Made by a program: the position numbers and the translations under genes. Positions 16,961 to 25,924 of a DNA stretch of 64,000 bases are shown here, in pieces. Source of the stretch: Rubrivivax sp. (GTDB taxonomy: Bacteria; Pseudomonadota; Gammaproteobacteria; Burkholderiales; Burkholderiaceae_C); contig JADCGQ010000013.1 of assembly GCA_020248945.1 (NCBI GenBank), forward strand, positions 1-64,000, in the 5' to 3' direction. Under the pieces are notes generated by a model. That model searched no databases, was not told the origin of the DNA, and was given only the letters and a program-made list of their open reading frames with translations. The number at the start of each line of letters is the position of its first letter. Position 1 is the first letter of the stretch.

Positions 16961-18214
16961 ATGACCGTCTCGAACCCGAACCCGAACCCGAAACCCCAGC
17001 ATGTCGCGATGGACCAGTTCGCGGTCCTGGACGGCGAGTTGCTCGTGGGCGGCCAGCGCCTGTCGGTGCTGGTCGCACGTGTCGGCAGCACGCCTTTTTT
17101 TGCCTACGACCGGTCGCTGCTGAGGCGCCGAGCGGGTGAGCTGAAGGCGGCCTTTCCGGCCGGCGTGAAGCTGCACTATGCGATGAAGGCCAACCCGATG
17201 CCGGCACTGGTGCAGACCATGGTCGGTCTGGTGGACGGCATCGACGTCGCTTCGGCCGGTGAGCTGAAGGTCGCGCTCGACGCAGGCGCCGACCCGGCCG
17301 AGGTCAGTTTTGCCGGACCGGGCAAGCGCGACGCCGAACTCCGCCAGGCGGTGGCCGCCGGCGTCCTGGTCAACGTCGAGTCGCTGCGCGAGCTGCCGGT
17401 CCTCGCCGAGGCCTCGCAGGCGCTCGGGCTGCCGGCGCGCGTGGCCGTGCGCGTCAATCCGGACTTCGAGCTAAAGGGCTCGGGCATGAAGATGGGCGGC
17501 GGGGCCAAGCAGTTCGGCGTCGATGTCGATGTCGTGCCGGGTCTGCTGGCGCAGGTCGAGTCGCTGGGACTGGCGTTCGAGGGCTTTCACCTCTTCGCCG
17601 GCTCGCAGAACCTGCGCGCCGACTCGATCTGCGAGGCGCAGCAGAAGAGCTACGCGCTGGCGCTGCAGCTGGCCGAATCGGCCCCCGGGCCGGTGAAGTT
17701 CCTCAACCTGGGCGGCGGCTTCGGCATCCCGTACTTTCCGGGCGAACAGCGGCTGGACCTGGCGCCGATCTCGGCCAACCTGCACGCCATCGCCGAGCGC
17801 GCACGGGCCGAGATGCCGGCGGCCAGCCTGGTCATCGAACTCGGGCGTTTTCTCGTCGGCGAGGCCGGCGTCTACGTCACCCGAATCGTCGACCGCAAGG
17901 TGTCGCGCGGACAGGTGTTCCTGATCGGCGACGGCGGGCTGCACCACCAGCTGGCGGCGTCGGGCAACTTCGGTCAGGTCGTGCGCAAGAACTACCCCGT
18001 CGCGATCAGCAAGCCCGATGCCGGCGCCGCGCGCGAGAGCGCCTCGCTGGTCGGACCACTGTGCACGCCGCTGGACCTGCTGGCCGACCGGATGGAACTG
18101 CCGGTGGCCGATGTCGGCGACCTCGCGGTCGTGTTCCAGAGCGGCGCCTACGGGCCGAGTGCAAGCCCGTCCGCCTTCCTCGGCCACCCGGCGGCGGCCG
18201 AGGTCCTGGTGTGA
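16961..18214 (+). CDS. XrtA-associated PLP-dependent decarboxylase
   Basis: 417-residue fold-type III PLP decarboxylase, the XrtA-specific relative of diaminopimelate and ornithine decarboxylases. The PLP lysine is in HYAMKANP near residue 72, the phosphate-binding loop is GGGFGIPY, and the second active-site parts are GPLCTP and SGAYGPSASP near the C-terminus. It should decarboxylate an amino acid or amino-acyl intermediate; the substrate is unknown. The ATG at 16961 is chosen; an in-frame ATG at 17009 would remove an Asn-Pro repeat encoded by a CGAACC hexamer and may be the real start. It overlaps the next gene by GTGA. Confidence 0.9.
   Translation: MTVSNPNPNPKPQHVAMDQFAVLDGELLVGGQRLSVLVARVGSTPFFAYDRSLLRRRAGELKAAFPAGVKLHYAMKANPMPALVQTMVGLVDGIDVASAGELKVALDAGADPAEVSFAGPGKRDAELRQAVAAGVLVNVESLRELPVLAEASQALGLPARVAVRVNPDFELKGSGMKMGGGAKQFGVDVDVVPGLLAQVESLGLAFEGFHLFAGSQNLRADSICEAQQKSYALALQLAESAPGPVKFLNLGGGFGIPYFPGEQRLDLAPISANLHAIAERARAEMPAASLVIELGRFLVGEAGVYVTRIVDRKVSRGQVFLIGDGGLHHQLAASGNFGQVVRKNYPVAISKPDAGAARESASLVGPLCTPLDLLADRMELPVADVGDLAVVFQSGAYGPSASPSAFLGHPAAAEVLV
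16971..16994. repeat. Short CGAACC hexamer repeat at gene start
   Basis: Three perfect CGAACC units and a degenerate fourth lie directly after the first four codons of the decarboxylase. They encode Asn-Pro pairs that are absent from the folded enzyme, which favours the alternative ATG at 17009. Confidence 0.6.
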
Positions 18215-19701
18215 GCGATCTGTCCGAGTCGGTCGCCGCTGCCGGTACCACGCTGTTGTCCGCCGAGGTGGCCGACTGCGTGCTCGTGGTGGACCTTGAC
18301 GGCACCTTGACCCCGACCGACACGCTGATCGAGTCGACCCTGCTGCTAATCAAGCAACGGCCCTTGGCGGCGGCAGGCCTGCTGCCCGCACTGCTGGGCG
18401 GACGCTCGAATCTCAAGGCCTACATCAGCGACCGGGCGGCACTCGACCCGGCCAACCTGCCATGGCGGGAGGACTTCATCGCCTTCCTGCGTGCCGAGCG
18501 CGCGCGGGGCCGTCGCATCGTCCTGGCGACCGCCGCGGATCGGCGCATCGCCGAGCGGGTCGCGTCGCATCTGGGGGTGTTCGACGAGGTCCTGGCCAGC
18601 GACCGTGACCTGAACCTCAAGGGCCCGCGCAAGCTGGCCGCGCTGCGCGAGCGATTCGGCCAGCGTTTCGTCTACTGCGGCGACAGCGAAGCCGATCTGG
18701 CGGTCTGGGAAGGCTCGGCCGGCGCGGTGCTGGTGGGCACGACTGCGGCACTGCAGGGACGCGTGCGGACCAGCACTAGTACACCGACGCTGGCGAAGTT
18801 TGGTCCTGACAGTGGCGGAACCCTGCGTCTGTGGACCAAGGCGATGCGCGTTCACCAGTGGGTCAAGAACGTGCTCGTCTTCCTGCCGCTTCTGACCGCC
18901 TTCGCCTTCACCAGCCTCGTGCCGGTGCTCGAGGCACTGGCTGCCTTCATCGCGTTTTCGCTCGCCGCCAGCGCCACCTACATCGGCAACGACCTGTGGG
19001 ACCTGGAGAGCGACCGCGCCCACCGCAGCAAGAAGAACCGCCCGTTCGCCAGCGGCGCCCTGATGCCACACCACGGCGTGGCCGTGGCCGCGGTGCTGAT
19101 GGGCATCGGACTGGGCATCGCCGCGATGCTGTCGCTGCCCTTTCTGGCGATGGTCGTCGGCTACGTGGTCGTGACGACGGCCTACAGCTGGTCGCTCAAG
19201 CGCTACGTCGTGCTGGACGTGATCACGCTGGCCGTGCTGTACACATGGCGCGTGCTCGCCGGGGCGATCGCGATCGAGGTCACGATCAGCACCTGGCTGC
19301 TGGCGTTTTCGGTCTTCCTCTTCGCGTCGCTGGCGCTGATCAAGCGCTGCGCCGAGCTCGTGGCCCTGCAGCAAGAGGGCAAGACCGGGACCCGCGGCCG
19401 CAACTACGAGGTCGGCGATCTCGTCGTGTTGTGGCCGCTGGGGATCGGCGCGGGCCTGTCGTCGGTTGTCGTGTTCGGCCTGTTCATCGGGGCACCCGAC
19501 ACCATTGGCCGCTACGCCGATGCCAGGCTGCTGTGGCTGGTCGCGATCGGCCTGATGTACTGGCTCAGCCGGCTGTGGATCAAGACCGCGCGCGGGGTCA
19601 TGCATGACGACCCCATCGTCTTCGCGCTGCGCGACCGGGGCAGCCGGCTCACCATCCTGGGCATGGTCGCGGTCACGGTTGCCGCCTGGTGGCTGAAATG
19701 A
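18211..19701 (+). CDS. HAD phosphatase-UbiA prenyltransferase fusion
   Basis: 496-residue bifunctional protein. Residues 1-190 form a HAD-type phosphatase: DLDGT (Asp28, Asp30), VLATAADRR and YCGDSEADLAVW. Residues 200-496 form a UbiA-type polyprenyl-phosphate transferase with about eight membrane helices and the Mg-binding motif NDLWDLESD (Asn260, Asp261, Asp264, Asp268), plus YSWSLKRY. The closest known function is decaprenyl-phosphate phosphoribosyltransferase, which puts a ribose-5-phosphate on a polyprenyl phosphate; the HAD part could remove the 5-phosphate. The GTG start at 18211 overlaps the previous stop. The next gene, an SMR flippase, overlaps by ATGA, suggesting a lipid-linked pentose donor that is flipped. 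Confidence 0.88.
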   Translation: MSDLSESVAAAGTTLLSAEVADCVLVVDLDGTLTPTDTLIESTLLLIKQRPLAAAGLLPALLGGRSNLKAYISDRAALDPANLPWREDFIAFLRAERARGRRIVLATAADRRIAERVASHLGVFDEVLASDRDLNLKGPRKLAALRERFGQRFVYCGDSEADLAVWEGSAGAVLVGTTAALQGRVRTSTSTPTLAKFGPDSGGTLRLWTKAMRVHQWVKNVLVFLPLLTAFAFTSLVPVLEALAAFIAFSLAASATYIGNDLWDLESDRAHRSKKNRPFASGALMPHHGVAVAAVLMGIGLGIAAMLSLPFLAMVVGYVVVTTAYSWSLKRYVVLDVITLAVLYTWRVLAGAIAIEVTISTWLLAFSVFLFASLALIKRCAELVALQQEGKTGTRGRNYEVGDLVVLWPLGIGAGLSSVVVFGLFIGAPDTIGRYADARLLWLVAIGLMYWLSRLWIKTARGVMHDDPIVFALRDRGSRLTILGMVAVTVAAWWLK

Positions 19702-20063
19702 AGATCCTGCTGCTGGCCTTGCTGAGCATTGGCATGTCGGTGGCGGCGCAGTTCGCGCTGAAGGCTGGCATGGCCACGGAGCGTGCGCAGACGGCGCTTG
19801 CGGCGCTGCCCAGGCCGCACGCGATGCTTCAGCTGTTCACGGTGCCGGGCATCGCCATCGGCTTTGCCCTGTACGGGCTCGGTGCGGTGGTGTGGCTGGC
19901 GGTGCTGTCGCGCTGGGACGTCAGCAAGGCTTACCCGTTGGTCGGCATCGGATTTGCTCTGGCGGTCGGCATCGGCTGGCTGCTCGGCGAAAGCGTCAAT
20001 GCGCAACGCATCGCCGGCGTGGCGCTGATCGTCGCCGGCATCGTGCTCACGGCGAGGAGCTAA
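19698..20063 (+). CDS. Small SMR/EamA-type flippase subunit
   Basis: 121-residue protein with four hydrophobic helices, the size and pattern of ArnE/ArnF and SMR transporters (YGLGAVVWLAVLSRWDVSKAYPL is typical). It most likely flips a polyprenyl-phosphate-linked sugar made by the HAD-UbiA protein. The ATG at 19698 shares ATGA with the previous stop. Its 3' end overlaps the convergent GT39 gene by 17 bases, so neither gene has room for a separate terminator. Confidence 0.8.
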   Translation: MKILLLALLSIGMSVAAQFALKAGMATERAQTALAALPRPHAMLQLFTVPGIAIGFALYGLGAVVWLAVLSRWDVSKAYPLVGIGFALAVGIGWLLGESVNAQRIAGVALIVAGIVLTARS

Positions 20064-21363
20064 GTCCGCGACGGGCCGCGGCGGGCGCTGCGCGGCGGCG
20101 CCATGCGGCCGCTGCTGAAACCAGCACGATGGCCGCGATTGCGGCGACCAGCGGCATCACCGGCTCGCGGTAGCGGGTCAAGACGTAGAACGGTAGGTGC
20201 GCGACCCAGTAGCCGAGCACGCCGGCCCAGAGCACCCATATGCCGCGCGGCAGGTGTCGCCAGAGCAGCAGCGTTCCGACGGCAGCCAGAGCCGCGAGCA
20301 CCACGAACTGTGCCGACCAGACCCACCGGACGAGCGCCTCGACCCGTCCGACGCCGTGTTTGGATTCCGGCGGGCTCCAGAACCAGACCGCCTTCTGCAC
20401 CACCAGTTCGAAAAAGCGACCCGGGTTGGCGCGCACCCAGGCCAGTGCCTCCTGGCGCAGCGTTTCGGACGCCAGCACCTCGCCCTCGCGGCGCAGTGCC
20501 TCCCAGCGCGGCGCCACCGGGGTATCAGCTATCGACACGAAGCGGCCGGTGGCCGCCGGGTTGTTGCCCAGGTACAGGTTGAAGCCCCCGTTGGTGTTGA
20601 GCACCGGGGCGCCGATCTGCTGCGCGTTGCGCCACATCCAGGGCGCGGCGATGGCCGCGGCAACGACGGCGATCAGCACCGCGTGGCCGAACGCAGCATG
20701 TGTCGGCGCAACAGCCGAGGTCGAGACCTCGTGCTGCCGGTTCCACGCCAACCACAGCGCGACCGGAACCGCCAGCGCGAGGCTCAGTGCCGAGTTGCCG
20801 ACCAGTGCCAGCAGGCCGAAAGCGAATCCGACCGCAACCGCTGGCCACCAGCCCGATGCGCGGGCCAGCCGCAACAGCGCGATCAGAAGCCCGACCATCA
20901 ACGGCACCTGGAGGTTCTCCTTCAGCACCGACTCGGCCATCGTCATGGCCGGCACGTAGAACGCCCAGGCGGCAGCGGCCAGCACCGCCGCCCCGCGTCC
21001 CGCGTCGACCGCGCGAACCAGCGCATAGACCAGCACCACGGTCAGCCCCCCCAGCGCGACCTGCAGGGCCTGCAAAGCGACCACGCTGTCGCCCACGACG
21101 GCAAACAGCGGGACGATGACGAACAACGGGTAACCGACGTTGTACATCGCCCGGTTGCCCATGAAGTCGACGACGCCTTGGCCACCCAGCAGGCTGGTCG
21201 CCATGCTGTGGTACGCCAGCTCGTCGCTTTCCAGTGGCGAGCCCAGCGCCACGACGGCCATGGCCCGCAGCACCATGCCCAGCAGCACCACCGCCACCAG
21301 CAGGCCCCAGGCCCGGCGCCGACTCCAGGGCTCGAGCACCGTCGCGAAGAGGCCCGCAGTCAT
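20047..21363 (-). CDS. GT39 / ArnT-like membrane glycosyltransferase
   Basis: 438-residue polytopic membrane protein of the GT-C class. After the first helix it has the acidic catalytic motif ESDELAYHS at residues 45-53, which faces the periplasm in ArnT and protein mannosyltransferases. About ten more hydrophobic segments follow and a basic tail ends the protein. It would transfer a sugar from a polyprenyl-phosphate donor to the EPS or a lipid. The convergent HAD-UbiA and SMR genes next to it would supply that donor. The ATG at 21363 overlaps the deacetylase stop by four bases. Confidence 0.85.
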   Translation of the reverse strand: MTAGLFATVLEPWSRRRAWGLLVAVVLLGMVLRAMAVVALGSPLESDELAYHSMATSLLGGQGVVDFMGNRAMYNVGYPLFVIVPLFAVVGDSVVALQALQVALGGLTVVLVYALVRAVDAGRGAAVLAAAAWAFYVPAMTMAESVLKENLQVPLMVGLLIALLRLARASGWWPAVAVGFAFGLLALVGNSALSLALAVPVALWLAWNRQHEVSTSAVAPTHAAFGHAVLIAVVAAAIAAPWMWRNAQQIGAPVLNTNGGFNLYLGNNPAATGRFVSIADTPVAPRWEALRREGEVLASETLRQEALAWVRANPGRFFELVVQKAVWFWSPPESKHGVGRVEALVRWVWSAQFVVLAALAAVGTLLLWRHLPRGIWVLWAGVLGYWVAHLPFYVLTRYREPVMPLVAAIAAIVLVSAAAAWRRRAAPAAARRGLSSSP

Positions 21364-22361
21364 GCGGCCACCGTGGCTGCCGCCACCTCGGTCGGAGCTG
21401 GGCGAACACGTTGCAGCATCAGGCGCGCCATCCAACGCGCCAGGCCGGTGTCCCAGGGCGTGAAGCGCGGGAGCTGGAAGCGATCACTGCTGCCGTCATC
21501 CACACCCTGGGCGGTGCTCACGGCTCCCGCGAAGCCGGCCTCGCGAACCATCGCCACATGGCGGTGGTCGTAGTCGTGTCCGGGACGTCCATTGGGGTAC
21601 GCGAAGCTGGTCACCGGCGCCTGAAGCAGGTCCTGCAGACGCTCCCGGCCGCGCACGATCTGCTCGCGTGCCTCGGCCTCGGGCAGCACACGCAGGATCG
21701 GGTGGTCGCAGGTGTGGCCGCCGATCTCCATGCCCGCCTGGTGCAGGCGACGCAGCTTCTGCGTGCTCATCATCAGGTCGTCGGGCAAAGCCGGATGACC
21801 TGCCGCCTTGGCCAATGCGACAAGGCCTTGCTCGCGTTCGGCCAGCGGGCTGTACTTCAGCCGCGGCAGCACCGCGTCGATCGCCCGTCGACGCTGCGCG
21901 GCATCGCCCAGCGGCAGCCGCCCCAGGCCCAGGGCCGAGGCATCCAGCTCGATTGCGCGACAGCCACGGATGGTCTCGATCGCACTGTCGTTCCACATCC
22001 GGCCACCGTCGAGGAAGCCGCTGGCGACGAAGAAGCTTGCCTTCAGGCCATGGCGTTGCAGGATCGGCAGGGCGATGTCCGCGTTGTCGGCATAGCCGTC
22101 GTCGAACGTGATCGCCAGCGCACGCGATGGCAACTGCTGCCGCTCGCGTCGCTCCAGCGCCTGGGCCAGCGTCAGCACGTTGAAGCCGCGTGCCACGCGC
22201 GCCATCAGGGCGTCGAAGCGTGCGGCATGCATCTCGCCGGGGAACAGCGGGTCAGGCTCCGGAAGCACACGGTGGAAGATCAGGATCGCCAGGCGATTCG
22301 GTGCCCAAAGGTCGGCGACGCCAGCCGCCGCGCGCCAGGCCAGCGAGTCGGGCGCACTCAT
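21360..22361 (-). CDS. Polysaccharide deacetylase (CE4, NodB-type)
   Basis: 333 residues of the NodB homology type. The metal/catalytic motif 1 is TFDDGYADN near residue 87, motif 2 is GGHTCDHP near residue 223 and motif 3 is FAYPNGRPGHDYD near residue 258. No signal peptide is evident, so it may act in the cytoplasm on lipid-linked or nucleotide-linked intermediates. It removes N- or O-acetyl groups. The gene overlaps both neighbours by ATGA. Confidence 0.9.
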   Translation of the reverse strand: MSAPDSLAWRAAAGVADLWAPNRLAILIFHRVLPEPDPLFPGEMHAARFDALMARVARGFNVLTLAQALERRERQQLPSRALAITFDDGYADNADIALPILQRHGLKASFFVASGFLDGGRMWNDSAIETIRGCRAIELDASALGLGRLPLGDAAQRRRAIDAVLPRLKYSPLAEREQGLVALAKAAGHPALPDDLMMSTQKLRRLHQAGMEIGGHTCDHPILRVLPEAEAREQIVRGRERLQDLLQAPVTSFAYPNGRPGHDYDHRHVAMVREAGFAGAVSTAQGVDDGSSDRFQLPRFTPWDTGLARWMARLMLQRVRPAPTEVAAATVAA

Positions 22362-23779
22362 CGCGGCACCTTGCCGGCCTGCGGCAGGACACGGGGCTTC
22401 AGCCCGGCCGCCGCCACCGACGGATCGCGAGCTGCGGCCGCGGGTACCGCCGGTGCAGCGAAGTTCGGCGGCGTCCCCGGCACCGGCAATCCGGCCTCGA
22501 CACGCCGCACGATGGCGTACCCGATGACAACGAACCCGCAGATGTAGTACGGCAGGTCGAGATACGCGATGCTCAGGAAGCTGCCGCCGATGGCGTATCC
22601 GATCAGGCTGACCTGAACCATGCGCATCAGCACCGGCAGCCAGAGCGCGAGATCGGCCCCCTCGCCAGGCTTCTCGGCCAGCGCCTTGGCTCGCCGGGCG
22701 ACACCACCAGCGCTCAGCCAGGTGGCGACGCCAATGCCGACGAACAGCCCGAAGCCGACGAAACCGTGTTCGCCCATCACCTGGAACCAGATGCTATGCG
22801 CCACATATACCGCGCCGGCGAAGACCTCCCACTGCCCGCCCTGTGGGGCGTATCGCGAGAAGACCGCGGGGTTGTCAGCTACAAAGCCGGCGCCGACGAA
22901 TGGCCTGTCGACGGCGGCATTGAAGAGCGTCTGCCAGGTCCAGATGCGAGACATAGCGGAACCGTCCTGCTGGTAGGTCTTGATCGTGTCCATGCGGTCC
23001 GACCAGGTGTCGGGCATGAAGGCCAGGGCCACCATCAACAGCGCCACGATGCCCAGGCTGGTGCGGACCGGGTACTTGCCCTTGAGTCCCAGGAACATGG
23101 CCATCGAGACCAGGGCCAGCAAGGCGCCACGTGACTGGCTGCCGAGAATGGAGAACGCGCAGGAAATCATGGAGAACAGCAGCACATGCCGGACCCAGGC
23201 ACGCGACTCGGTCGCTCGCAGGAAGTACATCATCGGCATCAGCATCACTAGCCCGACCGCCAGCTCGTTGTTGCCCTGGAGCATGCCCCCGGGAGGCCCC
23301 CAAACGCGACCGCCGCCACCGGTCAACACCGTCCAGACCCCGCCCTTGATGCCGAAGAAGGCGACAGAGAGCGTCACCACCCAGACCAGCACGCGGAGCT
23401 GTTTGCCGTCTACGACCAGCGCCCAGGTGACAAACAGCATCAACTGAATCTTCATCACGAAGAACCAGCGATCCCGCACCGCGTCGGCGGGCGCTATCGC
23501 GAAGAACGAGGTCACGGTCATCCAGGTCAGCAGGGCCAACAGCAGGACAACGATGGGACTCGACCACGGTATGTTCTGGCGCTTTCGCGTCATCATGAAC
23601 ATGCCTAGGACCACCAGCGCTGAGATCTGGGCGAACGGCAGGCTGTGCGCGAAGCCATAGGCCAGCTTGTGCGGGTTCATCAGCGAGACCCAGGTGTACA
23701 GGTAGGCCCCGATCACCGGATGCTTGAACGCCACGGGCAGCAGCACCGCGAACAAGGCCACGAGGGCGATGTCACGCAT
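22358..23779 (-). CDS. XrtA-associated O-antigen ligase-like protein (O-glycosylation ligase family)
   Basis: 473-residue membrane protein of the exosortase A-associated ligase family, WzyC-fold. It has about eleven helices and a long periplasmic loop with WGPPGGMLQGNNELAVGL; SQSRGALLAL and the loop around PFVGAGF and VAHSIWFQVMGEHG contain the conserved arginine and histidine. It would either polymerise repeat units or transfer the glycan to proteins. The ATG at 23779 overlaps the CapK-like gene by eight bases; an upstream GTG is less likely. The C-terminal 60 residues are a Pro/Ala-rich tail. Confidence 0.92.
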   Translation of the reverse strand: MRDIALVALFAVLLPVAFKHPVIGAYLYTWVSLMNPHKLAYGFAHSLPFAQISALVVLGMFMMTRKRQNIPWSSPIVVLLLALLTWMTVTSFFAIAPADAVRDRWFFVMKIQLMLFVTWALVVDGKQLRVLVWVVTLSVAFFGIKGGVWTVLTGGGGRVWGPPGGMLQGNNELAVGLVMLMPMMYFLRATESRAWVRHVLLFSMISCAFSILGSQSRGALLALVSMAMFLGLKGKYPVRTSLGIVALLMVALAFMPDTWSDRMDTIKTYQQDGSAMSRIWTWQTLFNAAVDRPFVGAGFVADNPAVFSRYAPQGGQWEVFAGAVYVAHSIWFQVMGEHGFVGFGLFVGIGVATWLSAGGVARRAKALAEKPGEGADLALWLPVLMRMVQVSLIGYAIGGSFLSIAYLDLPYYICGFVVIGYAIVRRVEAGLPVPGTPPNFAAPAVPAAAARDPSVAAAGLKPRVLPQAGKVPR

Positions 23780-25166
23780 GGCCGACACCCGCAGTGGCTG
23801 ACGTTTCCGGCTCGGTCAGCGCGTGGCTGACGATGTAGCGGTGCTTGCCGGACTTCTCGGGCGCGATGGCCTCGACCAGCGACACGTCGACCTGCACCGC
23901 TTCGCCAAGCCGGCGGCGGACCCCGGCCGCGATCTGCGCCAGCAGCGCCGGATCGAAACCCGGCTCGGGGACGATGCTGACCTCGGTGCGCTGCCGGCTC
24001 CACTGCACGACCTTGAAGCTCTGGATGCGCGGCAGCTCGCGGATCACGTAGATCAGCGCCAGGCCATGCATCACGGTGCCGTTGGCGGCGACGACGAAGT
24101 CGGTCGTGCGCCCCTGCAGCTCGCGAAGGATCGGCAGCCCGCGGCCGCAGGCGCAGCGGGTGTCGGCATCGAGCACGCCGACATCGCCGGTGCGATAGCG
24201 CACGAACGGGAACTCCGCCGTCGCGAGGTGCGTGACCACGATCTCCCCGGCCTGCCCCGCGGCCACCGGCCGGCCTTCGGGGTCGACCGTCTCGACGACG
24301 ATGTCCTCGGCGCTGAGGTGCAGGCTGCCGGAAGGGCACTCGTGGGCAATGAAGCCGGCGTCGCGTCCCCCGTAGCCGTTGGCGACCGGGCAACCGAGGA
24401 TGCGCTGGATGCGCGAACGCTGCTCGTCGTACAGACGTTCGCTGGTGACGAAGGCGACGCGGATGCCGAGGTCGTCGAGTCGCTGGCCGTGGCTCTCGGC
24501 ATGGCGCGCGATGTGGTCGATCGCTGACGGGTAACCGAACACCATCGCCGGCCGTTTGCGGCGCAGCGCCGCGACAAACCCGTTCAGCCGCTGCGGCGAC
24601 ATCTCGAAAGCCGGCAGCAGCGTGCTGCGCAGCAGGCCGTCGCGCAGGGCCCGGACTCGGTCCTGCGCGCCGTGCTCGATGGGCGAGCCCCAGATCACCG
24701 CTTCGCGGTCGCCAATGTCCACGCCCCACCAGCGCGTCGCGCGCCACTTGGCCGCCACGTCGTGGCTCTTGCGCGCCTTGCCGATGAAGAACACCAGCGG
24801 CTCACCCGACGAGCCGCCGGTGTTGTAGCGCGACAGCGGACCATGGCCCTCGGCCTTCATCGCGTCGGCGTTCTGCCGGATGGTCGCCTTGGTCAGCAGC
24901 GGCAGCGCTGCCAGGTCGGCCACCGAGCGCAGCGATGCCGGCTCGAACCGCTGCGCACGGAACAAGTCGCGCCAGTACGGGACGCGTCTGCCGATGTCGA
25001 CCAGGAAGTCCCGCAGGCGCTGAACCTGCAGCACGCGGATCTGCTCGGGCTCCAGCCACTGGGAGGCTTCCAGCCGGCGCCGCTCGGCAACGCTGGCGTG
25101 ACCCTTGAGCCGCTCGTGCAGCGGGAACAACACGCCACTGGCCAGATGCGTGTAGAGGTCGCGCAT
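23772..25166 (-). CDS. CapK-like phenylacetate-CoA ligase family protein
   Basis: 464-residue adenylate-forming enzyme of the CapK/PaaK group common in capsule and EPS loci. RYNTGGSSGEPLVFF near residue 118 is the ATP-binding loop, GYGGRDAGFIAHEC near 265 and FPFVRYRTGDVG near 316 are later core motifs, and APEKSGKHRYIV at the C-terminus carries the lysine. A zinc-like cysteine pair lies in CACGRG. Probably activates an acyl or amino acid group for transfer to the polysaccharide. It lies four bases upstream of the methyltransferase stop-start junction. Confidence 0.85.
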   Translation of the reverse strand: MRDLYTHLASGVLFPLHERLKGHASVAERRRLEASQWLEPEQIRVLQVQRLRDFLVDIGRRVPYWRDLFRAQRFEPASLRSVADLAALPLLTKATIRQNADAMKAEGHGPLSRYNTGGSSGEPLVFFIGKARKSHDVAAKWRATRWWGVDIGDREAVIWGSPIEHGAQDRVRALRDGLLRSTLLPAFEMSPQRLNGFVAALRRKRPAMVFGYPSAIDHIARHAESHGQRLDDLGIRVAFVTSERLYDEQRSRIQRILGCPVANGYGGRDAGFIAHECPSGSLHLSAEDIVVETVDPEGRPVAAGQAGEIVVTHLATAEFPFVRYRTGDVGVLDADTRCACGRGLPILRELQGRTTDFVVAANGTVMHGLALIYVIRELPRIQSFKVVQWSRQRTEVSIVPEPGFDPALLAQIAAGVRRRLGEAVQVDVSLVEAIAPEKSGKHRYIVSHALTEPETSATAGVGHA

Positions 25167-25170
25167 CGGC

Positions 25171-25893
25171 TCAGTGCCCCGGTTTTCGCAAGGTCACGAG
25201 GATCCAGCCGCGCAAGCCGCGCAAGGCGTCGAAGCGGCTGATCAGCTTTTCGAACGCGGTGCCGATCGCAAAGAGAACGCCACTGAACAGCAGGTAGTTC
25301 GGGTACTGGCTCAAGTACTCGAAGCCGTCGATCTTCAGGCCCGCGGAATGCGCCAGGCGTTGCACGTCGGATCGCGTGTTGGTCAGGTAGGCCGTCGGGA
25401 AGGTGTCTTCTTCGGCGCGGCCTTCGACGGCCTTGACGACCTTGGCATGGAAGCGGTTGGGCACGAGCCGCGCCACCAGGGTGCCGTAGTCCCAGAGATT
25501 GGCCGTCAGGAAGACCACCCGGCCGCCCGGACGGAGGACACGCGCGAACTCGCGGTAGACCGAGTCCGGATCCTGAAGGTGTTCGAACACGCTGCGCGAG
25601 ATGATCAGGTCGACGCAGGCGTCGGGCAAAGGCAGATGGGCGAGGTCGGCGTTGTGGGTCTCGATGCCCGGGGGCACGTCGGTAAACGCGACGAGTTCGA
25701 CCCCGATCAGCTGCGGGACCCGGCCCAGGTACTTGCGCAGCACCGGCACGGTGCGGCCGCAGCCGGCATCGAGCAGGGTATGCACACCGCCTGCGGCGAT
25801 CAGACGGTCCGCCTGCTGCTCGAAGAGCCGGTAAGGATGAGGCAGGTGGCCGTAGTAGCGGTCCAGCAGACGTTGAGCGAGGGCAGAAGTCAT
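25171..25893 (-). CDS. Class I SAM-dependent methyltransferase
   Basis: 240 residues with SAM motif I LLDAGCGRTVP near residue 35, acidic motif II VELV, and post I SRSVFEHLQDPD near residue 88, followed by REFARVLRPGGRVVFLT. Typical of methyltransferases that methylate EPS sugars or lipid-linked intermediates. The ATG at 25893 is chosen, 31 bases after the stop of the upstream GT4 fusion; an ATG at 25950 would overlap that gene. The upstream 93 codons of the longer frame read as an antisense-like shadow. Substrate unknown. Confidence 0.85.
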   Translation of the reverse strand: MTSALAQRLLDRYYGHLPHPYRLFEQQADRLIAAGGVHTLLDAGCGRTVPVLRKYLGRVPQLIGVELVAFTDVPPGIETHNADLAHLPLPDACVDLIISRSVFEHLQDPDSVYREFARVLRPGGRVVFLTANLWDYGTLVARLVPNRFHAKVVKAVEGRAEEDTFPTAYLTNTRSDVQRLAHSAGLKIDGFEYLSQYPNYLLFSGVLFAIGTAFEKLISRFDALRGLRGWILVTLRKPGH

Positions 25894-25924
25894 GTTGCGA
25901 GTATCGGAAGAATCGGCTTCGCCA

